64,000 bases of DNA, from assembly GCF_012927445.1 (NCBI RefSeq), contig NZ_JABBPD010000001.1, positions 310,001-374,000 on the forward strand, read 5' to 3'. Below, piece by piece: positions 28,869 through 37,777 of the stretch. Position 1 is the stretch's first letter. Every line of letters begins with the position of its first letter. This DNA is from Rhodoferax sp. (GTDB lineage Bacteria > Pseudomonadota > Gammaproteobacteria > Burkholderiales > Burkholderiaceae_C). The notes under the pieces were generated by a model. The model made no database searches and had not been told where the DNA came from. It saw only the letters and a list, made by a program, of their open reading frames with translations. Both the position numbers and the translations under genes were made by a program.

Positions 28869-29276
28869 TTACGCTTTTTCGACCGGCAGATTGGCCTTGG
28901 TCCAGGCCCCCAAGCCGCCGCCCAGCGACTGGGCCTGCTCATAGCCCAGCTTTTTGGCGATGCCGACCGCGCGACCGGAACGGGCGCCCGACTGGCACAC
29001 CAAAATAACCGGCAGCGCCTTGTTTTTCACCATTCCAGGTAATTTTTGCTCCAGCTGGCTTAACGGAATGTTTTTGGCCCCACCTACATGGCCGACCGCG
29101 TACTCATTGGCTTCGCACACGTCAATAACCACAGCTTTCTCGCGGTTAATCAGCTGCACCGCAGCTTCCGCCGTCAGCGCACCGCTGGTGGCACCCTTGA
29201 ACACCGGCCAAAACAGCAAGGCAGCAGAGGCCAGCGCCACGGACATCAACATCCAGTTATCAATAATAAATTTCAC
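28869..29276 (-). CDS. Membrane-anchored rhodanese-domain protein
   Basis: A 135-residue protein with an N-terminal membrane segment (MLMSVALASAALLFWPVF) and a single rhodanese domain. The active-site loop is VCQSGARSGRA, with the persulfide-carrying Cys intact. The start is GTG at 29276, supported by AAGGA six bases upstream. Small anchored rhodaneses beside grxC-secB are common in betaproteobacteria; the physiological acceptor is not known. The gene is divergent from gpmA. Confidence 0.9.
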   Translation of the reverse strand: MKFIIDNWMLMSVALASAALLFWPVFKGATSGALTAEAAVQLINREKAVVIDVCEANEYAVGHVGGAKNIPLSQLEQKLPGMVKNKALPVILVCQSGARSGRAVGIAKKLGYEQAQSLGGGLGAWTKANLPVEKA

Positions 29277-29328
29277 TTTTTTCCTTGTTTAAATTTGTGT
29301 GGGCCAAGCCCATAGTGCGGCCCGAACT

Positions 29329-29345
29329 GTCTTGAGGTTCAAGAC
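29329..29345. promoter_or_regulatory. 17-bp perfect inverted repeat in the divergent rhodanese-gpmA gap
   Basis: GTCTTGA-ggt-TCAAGAC is a perfect 7-bp inverted repeat with a 3-base spacer, located about 83 bp upstream of the gpmA ATG and 53 bp upstream of the rhodanese GTG. It could be an operator for a dimeric regulator or a small hairpin. I do not recognise the site. Confidence 0.35.
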
Positions 29346-29427
29346 GATTTAGTACTCATTTTAGAATGGAGGACTGCCCAGCGCATTCCGCCTTCGTATT
29401 ACCCCGGCTCAGGCCTTTAAAAACACC

Positions 29428-30171
29428 ATGCATAAACTTGTTCTTATCCGCCACGGCGAATCCACCTGGAATCTTGACAACCGCTTTACCGGCTGGACCG
29501 ACGTCGACTTGACGTCCACCGGCATTGAGCAAGCCAAAAACGCCGGGCGCCTGCTCAAGGCCGAAGGTTATGAGTTTGATGTGGCCTACACCAGCGTGCT
29601 CAAGCGCGCCACCCGCACCCTGTGGCACGTGCTTGACGAAATGGACCGCACCTGGCTGCCGGTGGTCAACAGCTGGCGGCTCAACGAGCGCCACTACGGC
29701 GCCTTGCAAGGGCTCAACAAAGCCGATGTAGCCAAGCAATATGGTGACGATCAGGTGCTCCTCTGGCGTCGCAGTTACGACACGCCGCCGCCCGCCCTGG
29801 AAGCGACCGACCCGCGTTGCGAACGCGGTGATTTGCGCTACGCAAAGCTGCCGGCCGCGCAAATTCCGCTGACCGAATGCCTGAAAGACACCGTGGCACG
29901 GGTCATGCCATTCTGGAACGAAGCGCTGGCACCCGCCATCAAAGCGGGCAAAAACGTGGTGGTGGCGGCCCACGGCAACTCGATCCGGGCGCTGGTGAAA
30001 TACCTGGACAACATCTCCGACAACGACATCGTCGGCCTGAATATTCCGAACGGCATTCCGCTCGTGTATGAGCTGGACGACAACCTCAAACCGATCCGCC
30101 ATTACTACCTGGGCGACGCGAAGGCCGCAGCAGACGCCGCAGCGGCGGTGGCATCTCAGGGTAAAGCTTAG
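29428..30171 (+). CDS. gpmA: 2,3-bisphosphoglycerate-dependent phosphoglycerate mutase
   Basis: GpmA interconverts 3- and 2-phosphoglycerate in glycolysis through a phosphohistidine. The 247-residue protein has the RHGESTWN motif with the phosphorylated histidine, [21 protein letters not shown] and the second histidine in [12 protein letters not shown]. Length and motifs match the cofactor-dependent class. A short Ala-rich tail ends the protein. ctpA follows after 67 bp. Confidence 0.97.
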   Translation: MHKLVLIRHGESTWNLDNRFTGWTDVDLTSTGIEQAKNAGRLLKAEGYEFDVAYTSVLKRATRTLWHVLDEMDRTWLPVVNSWRLNERHYGALQGLNKADVAKQYGDDQVLLWRRSYDTPPPALEATDPRCERGDLRYAKLPAAQIPLTECLKDTVARVMPFWNEALAPAIKAGKNVVVAAHGNSIRALVKYLDNISDNDIVGLNIPNGIPLVYELDDNLKPIRHYYLGDAKAAADAAAAVASQGKA

Positions 30172-30238
30172 GTAAATAGGGAACCTGGCCCTCGCAGAAA
30201 CATCCAACCGTGTATATTGAGATAGCACAGGAATATTT

Positions 30239-31711
30239 ATGGCTCAAAAATTGAAAATTGCAGGGTGGATTTCGCTCGGTGTTGTCGCCGGCGCCTTGAC
30301 CACTGTTTCGCTCCAGACCGTGGCGCGCGGCACGTTGGCGCCACTGCCGCTGGAAGAGTTGCAGCAGTTGGCGGCCGTCTTCGGCATGGTCAAGACCAAC
30401 TACGTTGAACCGGTCGACGACAAGAAACTTATCACTGATGCCATCGTGGGCATGGTGTCCAGCCTGGACCCTCATTCGCAGTACCTCGACAAAAAAGCGC
30501 TCAAGGAATTTAACGAAGGCACGACCGGCAAATTCGTCGGTGTCGGCATCGAAATTTCCCAGGAAGATGGCGTGATCAAAGTGGTGTCTCCGATCGAAGG
30601 ATCACCGGCGTTCCGGGCAGGTATCAAGCCCAACGACTTGATCGTCAAGATTGACGATACCCCGGTCAAGGGTCTGGCGCTCAGCGAAGGCGTCAAGCGC
30701 ATGCGCGGCGAGCCCAACACCAAGGTGCTGCTCACCATTTTCCGCAAATCCGAGAGTCGGACCTTTCCGGTGTCGATCACGCGCGAGGAAATCCGCACCC
30801 AATCCGTGCGCAGCAAGGTGGTTGAACCGGGTTACGCCTGGATTCGCCTGAGCCAGTTCCAGGAACGCACGGTGGAAGACTTTGCGCGCAAGGCCGAAGA
30901 GATTTACAAGCAAGAGCCCAAGCTCAAGGGCTTGGTGCTGGACCTGCGCAATGATCCAGGCGGCTACTTGGACGCTGCGGTGGCCATTTCAGCGGCCTTT
31001 TTGCCAGAAAACGTCACGGTCGTGTCGGCCAACGGCCAGTTGCCGGAAAGCAAATTCACTTACAAGGCATCGCCTCAGTATTACCAACGCCGCGGTGGCG
31101 CCGACCCCCTGAAGCACCTGCAGGAAGTAACCAAAGGGGCGCTGAAGAGCGTGCCGCTGGTGGTGCTGGTCAACGAAGGCTCCGCCTCCGCCAGCGAAAT
31201 TGTGGCGGGGGCGCTGCAAGACCACAAGCGCGCCAAGCTTTTGGGCAACCAGACGTTCGGCAAGGGCTCCGTGCAAACGGCGGTTTGTCTTGACCCGTCG
31301 TTCCGCATGGACAACTGCCCAACCGCCGCCCTGAAGCTCACCACCAGCCGTTACTACACGCCCAGCGGTAAATCCATTCAGGCCAAAGGCATCGTGCCCG
31401 ACGTCATGGTGGACGAAACCGAAGAGGGCAACCTGTTTGCGGCACTGCGCACGCGCGAAGCCGATCTGACACAGCACCTGAACAGTGGCCAGGGCGAAGA
31501 AGTGAAAGATGACGCTCGCGAGAAAGCCCGGGAAGAAGCCCGCAAAAAGCTGGAGGAAGAACTGAAGAAGCCGCTGGCCGATCGCAAGATGCCAGAGTAT
31601 GGGTCTGACAAGGATTTCCAGCTGATTCAGGCGATCAACCAACTCAAGGGTCAAACCGTGATGGTCAGCAAGACGCAGGTCGAACGCCCGGAAGAAAAAA
31701 AAGAAGAATAA
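30239..31711 (+). CDS. ctpA: Carboxy-terminal processing protease (S41 family)
   Basis: A 490-residue periplasmic serine protease with an N-terminal signal/anchor (about residues 6-25), a PDZ domain (about 95-180, VGIEISQEDGVIKV onward) and the S41 catalytic domain. The nucleophile lies in NEGSASASE and the general-base lysine in FGKGSVQT. A highly charged, Lys/Glu-rich C-terminal region (about 420-490) is probably coiled. Such enzymes trim or degrade envelope proteins. It lies 9 bp before the moeB-like gene, an arrangement seen in related bacteria. Confidence 0.94.
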   Translation: MAQKLKIAGWISLGVVAGALTTVSLQTVARGTLAPLPLEELQQLAAVFGMVKTNYVEPVDDKKLITDAIVGMVSSLDPHSQYLDKKALKEFNEGTTGKFVGVGIEISQEDGVIKVVSPIEGSPAFRAGIKPNDLIVKIDDTPVKGLALSEGVKRMRGEPNTKVLLTIFRKSESRTFPVSITREEIRTQSVRSKVVEPGYAWIRLSQFQERTVEDFARKAEEIYKQEPKLKGLVLDLRNDPGGYLDAAVAISAAFLPENVTVVSANGQLPESKFTYKASPQYYQRRGGADPLKHLQEVTKGALKSVPLVVLVNEGSASASEIVAGALQDHKRAKLLGNQTFGKGSVQTAVCLDPSFRMDNCPTAALKLTTSRYYTPSGKSIQAKGIVPDVMVDETEEGNLFAALRTREADLTQHLNSGQGEEVKDDAREKAREEARKKLEEELKKPLADRKMPEYGSDKDFQLIQAINQLKGQTVMVSKTQVERPEEKKEE

Positions 31712-31720
31712 AAGCCACAC

Positions 31721-32473
31721 ATGACGGACGACCAGCTGCTGCGCTATTCGCGCCACATCCTGCTCAACGAGATCGGGATTGAAGGGCAGGAGAAAATATC
31801 AGGTAGTCATGCCCTGATCGTGGGGGCCGGTGGTTTGGGGTCACCGGTCGCGCTTTACCTCGGCTCTGCGGGTGTCGGACACATCACGGTGGTTGACCAC
31901 GACACGGTGGACATGACCAATTTGCAACGGCAAATTGCCCACACCATGGACCGTGTCGGTGAGCCCAAGGTGCTGTCAGTCCAAACCGCTATTCAGGCCA
32001 TTAACCCGGAGGTCGAGGTGACCCCGATCGCGGCACGTGCCGATGCAGCGTTACTGGACATCCTGGTGGCCGAGGCCGACGTGGTGCTGGACTGCTGTGA
32101 CAACTTTGCCACGCGCCAAGACATCAATGCGGCCTGCGTCAAGCACGGAAAACCACTGGTATCCGGTGCTGCCATTCGTTTTGACGGCCAGATATGTGTC
32201 TATGACCCACGCGACGCGAGTTCCCCGTGTTATGCCTGCGTCTTTCCGCCCGACACCACGTTTGAAGAAACTCGCTGCGCCACCATGGGTGTTTTTGCGC
32301 CGCTGGTCGGCATCATCGGCTCCATGCAAGCGGCCGAGGCGCTCAAGCTGCTCAGCGGGGCCGGCCGCCCGTTGACGGGCCGTTTGCTGATGCTGGATGG
32401 CCGCTCCATGGAGTTCACCGAAGTCCGCATCGGACGCCAAGCCACTTGCACCGTCTGTGGCGTAGCGCACTAA
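31721..32473 (+). CDS. moeB: Sulfur-carrier adenylyltransferase, ThiF/MoeB/HesA family
   Basis: A 250-residue E1-like enzyme that adenylates the C-terminal glycine of a small sulfur carrier (MoaD or ThiS). The ATP motif is VGAGGLGSPVALYLGSAGVG, with the catalytic ATP-contacting DxxNLQRQ segment. Two CxxC pairs, CYAC and CTVC, form the zinc site. There is no C-terminal rhodanese domain. MoeB or ThiF is not decidable from sequence alone, and no moaD or thiS is adjacent. Probably cotranscribed with ctpA. Confidence 0.88.
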   Translation: MTDDQLLRYSRHILLNEIGIEGQEKISGSHALIVGAGGLGSPVALYLGSAGVGHITVVDHDTVDMTNLQRQIAHTMDRVGEPKVLSVQTAIQAINPEVEVTPIAARADAALLDILVAEADVVLDCCDNFATRQDINAACVKHGKPLVSGAAIRFDGQICVYDPRDASSPCYACVFPPDTTFEETRCATMGVFAPLVGIIGSMQAAEALKLLSGAGRPLTGRLLMLDGRSMEFTEVRIGRQATCTVCGVAH

Positions 32474-32483
32474 GCTCCTCGCT

Positions 32484-32981
32484 TCATTTTTTAACAACGT
32501 AGCATGATCCGTGTCGCTTGCGAAAATCGCGTGGCAACTCAGGCTGGCTAACGGCGAACAGCCCACGGCGGAATTGCCGCGCAACGGCTTCCTCGGCTGC
32601 GTAGGGCCCGAGGTCGCGGCGCCAGCGGTAAGACCAAGCCTGGCCTGCGCTCACCATCTGCGCACCCAAATCGTTGCCCGCCAGCCGGATGCGCGCCAGT
32701 CCCCGACCATAAACATCACGACGCCTGACCGTCACTTCGACATGCTGGTGCAACGCACGCTGCGCCAGCATTGCACGCGAGGCCTCGCCACCCGATTGGC
32801 AGATTTCCGGGGCGTCGATGCCGTCAAGGCGCAACTTGCGCGGCGCGCCGCCCGCGTCCGGCTGCACCCAGAGCGTGTCACCATCCGTGACGTAGGAGAC
32901 TTTTCCAGCAAAGGCCCTCTTCGCATGGACATTCGTTGTCATCAAAATAATAGCAAGCAAGAAAAGTCTGAAAACAGTCAT
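32484..32981 (-). CDS. Secreted thermonuclease (SNase) homologue
   Basis: A 165-residue protein with a signal peptide (MTVFRLFLLAIILMTTNVHAKRA) and one staphylococcal-nuclease fold. Family motifs are VTDGDTLWV, LRLDGIDAPE, the active-site arginine in VEVTVRRRDVYGRGLARI, and a WSYRWRR segment. It should act in the periplasm or outside the cell on nucleic acids. It converges on the moeB-like gene with a 10-bp gap. Confidence 0.88.
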   Translation of the reverse strand: MTVFRLFLLAIILMTTNVHAKRAFAGKVSYVTDGDTLWVQPDAGGAPRKLRLDGIDAPEICQSGGEASRAMLAQRALHQHVEVTVRRRDVYGRGLARIRLAGNDLGAQMVSAGQAWSYRWRRDLGPYAAEEAVARQFRRGLFAVSQPELPRDFRKRHGSCYVVKK

Positions 32982-33063
32982 AGGAACTCGTGAGCGGGGA
33001 TCAGCCCGGATTTAAAAAAAACTCTGCAGCGTTAGGATACAGCGCTCATCACCCCCTTCACCC

Positions 33064-34725
33064 ATGTCCAGACTACAACGCCTGCTCCCTTTTTTGAATT
33101 GGCCGCAGCCCCGCCCCAAACTGCTACGTGGCGAGGCATTGGCCGGCCTGTCGGTGGGCCTGATGGTGATTCCGCAGGGCGTGGCCTATGCGGCTCTGGC
33201 CGGCATGCCACTGGTCACGGGTATTTATGCGGCCATGCTGCCGGCCCTGGTTGCGGTACTGTTCAGTGCATCGACCCGACTGTCGGTAGGGCCGACCGCC
33301 CTGACCTGCCTGCTGATCGGCACCTCGCTCACCGGCTTGGCCGAGCCCGGCAGCGCGCACTGGGTCGAGCTGGCGGTGTGGCTGGCGCTGCTGTCCGGCG
33401 TCTTGCAAGTGGGCTTGGGTTTCATGCGCTTTGGCTGGCTACTGAACCTGGTCAGTGCACCGGTGCTGATGGCCTTCACCCAAGCGGCGGCGCTGCTGAT
33501 TATCAGCTCGCAACTACCCCAGCTACTTGGTTTTAAAGTGGCCTGGGGCCAAATGTGGATGCAGCCGCAGTGGCACATCCCCTCCGTCCTGTTCGGGCTG
33601 GCCAGCCTGATCCTGCTGACATTGGCGCGGCGCTGGAAGCCGGCCTTCCCCACGGTACTGCTTGTGGTGCTGGCCTCGGCGGCCTTGAGCGTGTGGACCG
33701 GATTCGAGGCCTCGGGCGGGGCGGTGGTGGGCGTGCTGCCTGAAGGCTTGCCATCGCTCTTTGTCCCGGGCCTGCCCGACTGGCATACCCTGAGCCAACT
33801 GGTATTGCCCACCCTTGTCATCACATTGGTGAGTTTTCTGGAAACTGCGTCCAGCGCCAAGGTCGACAGTGAGCGTGCCGGCCAGCGCTGGGACCAGGAT
33901 CAAGATTTGATCGGTCAGGGTCTGGGCAAGATTCTGTCGGGCTTGAGCGGGGCTTTTCCGACCAGCTCGTCGTTTTCGCGCTCCGCATTAAATTTGTATG
34001 CGGGTGCCCGTACCGGCTGGGCCACGGTCGTGTCGGTGATGGTGGTGTTGCTGGCGCTGCTGCTGTTCACACCGGTATTGCGCCATGTGCCGCAAGCCGT
34101 GCTGGCAGCCATTGTGCTGGCCGCCGTGGCGGGCTTGCTCAAACCCGGCGAGTTCAAGCGTTTATGGCGCATCTCGCGGGTGGAGGCCAGTACCGCTGGC
34201 GTTACCATCGCCATCACGCTTCTTGCCGCGCCTCGACTCTATTGGGGGGTGCTCGCTGGCGTGCTGATGGGCTTGAGTTACTTTCTATATCAGCGGCTGC
34301 ATCCGCGCATCATTGAAGTCGGGCTGCACGCAGACGGTAGCCTGCGCGACCGTCATCTCTGGCACCTCCCCGCGCTGGCACCTCACCTCTACGCGCTGCG
34401 CATGGACGCAGAACTCGATTTTTCCTCCGCCAACAGCTTCGAACGCGCCATTGTGGAGCACCTCTCCACCCACCCAGACATCAAACATGTGTGCCTGTTC
34501 GCCCAGCCCATCAACCGTGTCGATGCCACCGGGGTCGAAACATTCAGCCAATTGCACTCAACCTTGACGCAGCACAACATTACGCTTCACATCAGCGGCA
34601 TCAAACTGCCTGTGGAAAAGATACTGAGACAGGCCGGGGAATTGAAAGACTCGAACCGGCTCAAGATGTACCGCACCGATGCAGAAGCCATCATCGCACT
34701 GGAAAGCCTCCCAAAACAGGATTAA
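33064..34725 (+). CDS. SulP family anion transporter with STAS domain
   Basis: A 553-residue inner-membrane protein with 10-14 hydrophobic helices across residues about 20-420 and a cytoplasmic STAS domain at about 440-545. The SulP signature is seen in GLMVIPQGVAYAALAGMP and LFSASTRLSVGPTALTCLL. The substrate could be sulfate, bicarbonate or another anion; the family is known for all of these and neighbours do not decide. The STAS segment contains DATGVETFSQL, with the Asp-Ala-Thr-Gly form typical of these domains. Confidence 0.92.
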   Translation: MSRLQRLLPFLNWPQPRPKLLRGEALAGLSVGLMVIPQGVAYAALAGMPLVTGIYAAMLPALVAVLFSASTRLSVGPTALTCLLIGTSLTGLAEPGSAHWVELAVWLALLSGVLQVGLGFMRFGWLLNLVSAPVLMAFTQAAALLIISSQLPQLLGFKVAWGQMWMQPQWHIPSVLFGLASLILLTLARRWKPAFPTVLLVVLASAALSVWTGFEASGGAVVGVLPEGLPSLFVPGLPDWHTLSQLVLPTLVITLVSFLETASSAKVDSERAGQRWDQDQDLIGQGLGKILSGLSGAFPTSSSFSRSALNLYAGARTGWATVVSVMVVLLALLLFTPVLRHVPQAVLAAIVLAAVAGLLKPGEFKRLWRISRVEASTAGVTIAITLLAAPRLYWGVLAGVLMGLSYFLYQRLHPRIIEVGLHADGSLRDRHLWHLPALAPHLYALRMDAELDFSSANSFERAIVEHLSTHPDIKHVCLFAQPINRVDATGVETFSQLHSTLTQHNITLHISGIKLPVEKILRQAGELKDSNRLKMYRTDAEAIIALESLPKQD

Positions 34726-34802
34726 TACAGAGGGAAAACGATGGATTTTTCACCGCATTTCAAAAAACGTTCCTGTTAGACTCAATTTGTTAATTATCCA
34801 GT

Positions 34803-35609
34803 GTGCCCGTGACTATCAAAACTGAATCTTCCATGATCGATATGCGTGATTTGCGCTTGGACGACGCACGGGCCCTGCTGGAGCATGACCCAACATGCAG
34901 CCTTCCCGAACCGGAAGAATCTCCCACCGTTTATGTACAAAGCGTCGTCGACAACCTGTGCGAACTTTCGCTGAAAGATCCGCTGACAGGCTTGTCTAAC
35001 CGGCGTCATTTCCGCAATGTGCTGAGCCGCGAAATTGATGCCGTGGCCCGCTCCGGCGATTCAGCCTTGCTGTTGATGCTGGACATTGATAATTTCAAGA
35101 AAGTCAATGACACCTATGGTCACCTGGCTGGCGACCGGGTGCTTCAGGCCATTGCCAACTGCCTGGCGGCCTGCGTGCGTCCGATGGACACTGTGGCCCG
35201 TTACGGTGGCGAAGAATTTGCAGCGATCCTGCCAAACTGCCCGGCTTCGTTTGGACAAATCGTGGCCGAGCGGATCCGCGAAACCGTCGGCAACCTTTCC
35301 ATTTTTGTATCCCCGCTGGTCAGTATCCAGGTGACGGTCAGTATTGGGGGCGCTTACGCACCGGAATGGGTTCGCTCCACGACAGCGTTGTGGACCGATC
35401 GGGCCGATATCCAGCTGTATCGGGCCAAGTCCGAGGGACGCAACCGCGTCTATATTGAGCAGCAGCGGGAGATCGCGGTAAGCGCAGAAGAAAAGAGCAT
35501 GTTGTTCGGCCACCTCTCACTGGGAGACCCGGCCTGGATCGAAAATGCTTCCAGTGACGCGTCAGGTGCGGCAACAGGCAACGCAATCAATAAAGTGAAC
35601 TCACCATGA
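34803..35609 (+). CDS. Diguanylate cyclase (GGDEF) coupled to a FleN-like ATPase
   Basis: A 268-residue soluble protein with one GGDEF domain at about residues 55-225. The active site is YGGEEF, a functional variant, and the LDIDNFKKVND metal/GTP segment is intact. No RxxD inhibitory site is evident in the usual place. There is no membrane or recognised sensor domain in the short N-terminus. The start is GTG at 34803; an ATG at 34833 is an alternative. Its TGA overlaps the ATG of the next gene (ATGA), so c-di-GMP synthesis is coupled to the MinD-type ATPase. Confidence 0.88.
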   Translation: MPVTIKTESSMIDMRDLRLDDARALLEHDPTCSLPEPEESPTVYVQSVVDNLCELSLKDPLTGLSNRRHFRNVLSREIDAVARSGDSALLLMLDIDNFKKVNDTYGHLAGDRVLQAIANCLAACVRPMDTVARYGGEEFAAILPNCPASFGQIVAERIRETVGNLSIFVSPLVSIQVTVSIGGAYAPEWVRSTTALWTDRADIQLYRAKSEGRNRVYIEQQREIAVSAEEKSMLFGHLSLGDPAWIENASSDASGAATGNAINKVNSP

Positions 35610-36442
35610 GCGACGTCCTGAATCTCCCACAAGACAATGTGGCCCCTACCGCAGTACCTCTCAAGCCACTTGGCAAGGTGCTCGCCGTCACCAGCGGCAA
35701 AGGGGGCGTTGGCAAGACCTTTGTCTCGGCCAATCTGGCGGCGGCGCTGGCCAAGCGTGGGCACCGTGTTCTGGTGCTGGACGCGGACCTGGGGCTGGCC
35801 AACCTGGATGTGGTGCTCAATTTGTACCCCAAGGTCACCCTGCACGATGTGTTTACCGGAAAAGCAAAACTCGAAGAGGCGATTGTCCGGGCGCCGGGCG
35901 GATTTTCCGTCTTGCTGGCCGGCTCCGGCATGGTCGAATATTCGCGCCTGACGCCCGAAGTTCGGGACGATTTCCTGCGCATCATGAATGGGCTGATACC
36001 GCATTACGACATCGTGCTGCTGGATACCGGCGCTGGTATTTCTGATGTGGTGCTTTTTGCCGTTTCGCTGGCCTCCGAGGTACTGGTGGTTGCGACACCC
36101 GAACCCACCTCACTGACCGATGCCTATGCCACGATCAAGGTGCTGGTGGGTCAGCAAAAGCGACAAACCATTCGCATGGTGGTGAACCAGACGGCGCGCC
36201 TGGGAGATGGTCGTGCCATCACAACGCAGTTGCAGCAGGTGCTGGATCGTTTTGTGGTGACAGAACCGGGGCGTCCGATTCGCTTGATTCACATGGGCGA
36301 CATCCCTTCCGACCCCTCGGTACGGCAAGCCGTGATGCGCCGCCAGTTGTTGATTCAGTCCATGCCCGGTTGCCCGGCTGCTTTGGCGATTTCCCAGCTG
36401 GCCCTCAAACTGGAAGAAACCATCATCGCACGAGTGGCCTAG
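35606..36442 (+). CDS. MinD/ParA-superfamily ATPase, FleN (YlxH/FlhG)-like
   Basis: A 278-residue deviant-Walker ATPase. The P-loop is SGKGGVGKT (about residues 30-38), followed by DADLGLANLDVVLNL and LLDTGAGISDVV. The pattern TPEPTSLTDAYATIKVL is characteristic of FleN/FlhG, which limits flagellar number, rather than of MinD or ParA. A membrane-targeting C-terminal helix like that of MinD is possible in LALKLEETII. No flagellar genes are in the window, so the role is inferred from similarity. It is translationally coupled to a diguanylate cyclase. Confidence 0.85.
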   Translation: MSDVLNLPQDNVAPTAVPLKPLGKVLAVTSGKGGVGKTFVSANLAAALAKRGHRVLVLDADLGLANLDVVLNLYPKVTLHDVFTGKAKLEEAIVRAPGGFSVLLAGSGMVEYSRLTPEVRDDFLRIMNGLIPHYDIVLLDTGAGISDVVLFAVSLASEVLVVATPEPTSLTDAYATIKVLVGQQKRQTIRMVVNQTARLGDGRAITTQLQQVLDRFVVTEPGRPIRLIHMGDIPSDPSVRQAVMRRQLLIQSMPGCPAALAISQLALKLEETIIARVA

Positions 36443-36463
36443 CCGCAGGCTGGGCTGGGGGCG

Positions 36464-37366
36464 TCAAGCGGTGACGATCCACCCTTCCAGGGTGTCAAGA
36501 TCATCCGGCAAACCATAACGCGCATCACCCTCGCGCTGCCGGGTTTGCGCCCAGGCCGCCTGAACCAGACACAGCACCGCGTCCAGCGAATCACCGCTGG
36601 CGTCATCCACCAGTACATCACGTTGCGCATGGGTCAGTTTGAGCCGCAGACCGAGTCGGGTCTGGCCGTGTTCCAACGCGGTGATCAGGTCTTTGCGGGC
36701 AATCAGGCGCTCGGGCGTCTGGCGGGCTTTGTCGTCACTTTTGTAGCTACGTTTCGCCAACACCTCGCGCGCCAGCAAACCGGGGTAGGCTTCCAGCGCC
36801 ACCCGATGCGCTTGGCCCCGAGCATCCACATCAAGCGGGTCACCCGGATGCAAGCCCGGCAGAAAAATTCCCGCATTTAGCAGCAAGGGGACGCCGGCAT
36901 GCAGCATATAAGCCACCGGCGGATTAACCCATTTCATAGATGGACTGGAACCGGCTGGCAGGTCAGTGGCCCGGTGGGCAAATTTACCCCCCACTGGCCG
37001 GGCATTACAAAACGCAGCGAAGGTGGCACGGATTTGCGCCCGGCTGAGGCTGGCGTAGTGGCGGATACAGGCATCCCATTGCGTGGGCCAGCCCAGGGTC
37101 TCAACCAGTTCTCGCGGCAGTCCGAAAGGGAGATCAAAGCCGCCAATCCAGCAGGCCGGTCGCTGCAACCATTGGGCAAACGCCTCCAGCGATTCCAGCC
37201 GTTCCAGTTTTGATAGCAAAACACGTCCCGACTGCAAAGACCCATGCGCCAAAACAATCGGTTTTTTGCGGGAGGGGCTGCTGGAAAAATCGCACCCGAC
37301 CAGCGCAACGTCCAGCCCCACATCATGCTGCAATGGGGCAGCCGTCAAACGTTCAGGTGCGACCAA
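36464..37366 (-). CDS. DUF429 family protein (predicted RNase H-like fold)
   Basis: A 300-residue protein matching DUF429, a family thought to have an RNase H-like nuclease fold. Near the N-terminus is GCDFSSSPSRKKPI, with the conserved Asp, and IGGFDLPFGLPRE carries a second acidic site; DDASGDSLDAVLC near the C-terminus supplies further acids. The start is uncertain: the codon at 37366 is TTG and overlaps the end of the BLUF gene by 14 bp, and a GTG at 37322-37324 is an alternative. Third gene of folE-BLUF-DUF429. The function is unknown. Confidence 0.78.
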   Translation of the reverse strand: MVAPERLTAAPLQHDVGLDVALVGCDFSSSPSRKKPIVLAHGSLQSGRVLLSKLERLESLEAFAQWLQRPACWIGGFDLPFGLPRELVETLGWPTQWDACIRHYASLSRAQIRATFAAFCNARPVGGKFAHRATDLPAGSSPSMKWVNPPVAYMLHAGVPLLLNAGIFLPGLHPGDPLDVDARGQAHRVALEAYPGLLAREVLAKRSYKSDDKARQTPERLIARKDLITALEHGQTRLGLRLKLTHAQRDVLVDDASGDSLDAVLCLVQAAWAQTRQREGDARYGLPDDLDTLEGWIVTA

Positions 37367-37775
37367 TGATGCAGGCAGTTGCCATCAGTTCTTCCAGCAG
37401 GGCCAGGGACACGCTGCCCGACACCGTATAGGGGTTGAGTTCGGGTTTCTCGGCGTACTTGAGCAAAATGGAAGTATTGATCTTGGACATATTGACCGCC
37501 CCCATGGTCCAGCCCGCAAACCTGCGCTCGGCTATTTCCTGGTAGTGCAGCAGCACAACATCCTTGTGACGGGGATCCCGCTGGATATGGCCGTACAGCT
37601 CGCTCACGGCCATGCGTCCACCCTCGATCGCCTGCAGGAATATCCCGCCGCCATAACAAAGTATGCCGGTAATACCGCTACCGGGATTGAATTGGCGCGA
37701 CTGGGCCAGAATCGCATCGATAGCGTCGGGACTGGTGTCAACCGCACGGCTGGCGTAAAGCAAACGGACCAACAT
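37353..37775 (-). CDS. Stand-alone BLUF blue-light photoreceptor
   Basis: A 140-residue protein consisting of a BLUF domain, which binds FAD and senses blue light, plus a short helical tail. The key residues are visible: Tyr in LLYASRAV (about residue 6), Asn in QFNPGSGITG, the signalling Gln in FLQAIEG, and Trp/Met in FAGWTMG. I chose the ATG at 37775, preceded by GGAAAGG; longer frames overlap folE. Short BLUF proteins act by protein contact (PixD, YcgF-like), as no output domain is fused. It starts 2 bp after the folE stop. Confidence 0.92.
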   Translation of the reverse strand: MLVRLLYASRAVDTSPDAIDAILAQSRQFNPGSGITGILCYGGGIFLQAIEGGRMAVSELYGHIQRDPRHKDVVLLHYQEIAERRFAGWTMGAVNMSKINTSILLKYAEKPELNPYTVSGSVSLALLEELMATACIIGRT

Positions 37776-37777
37776 GA

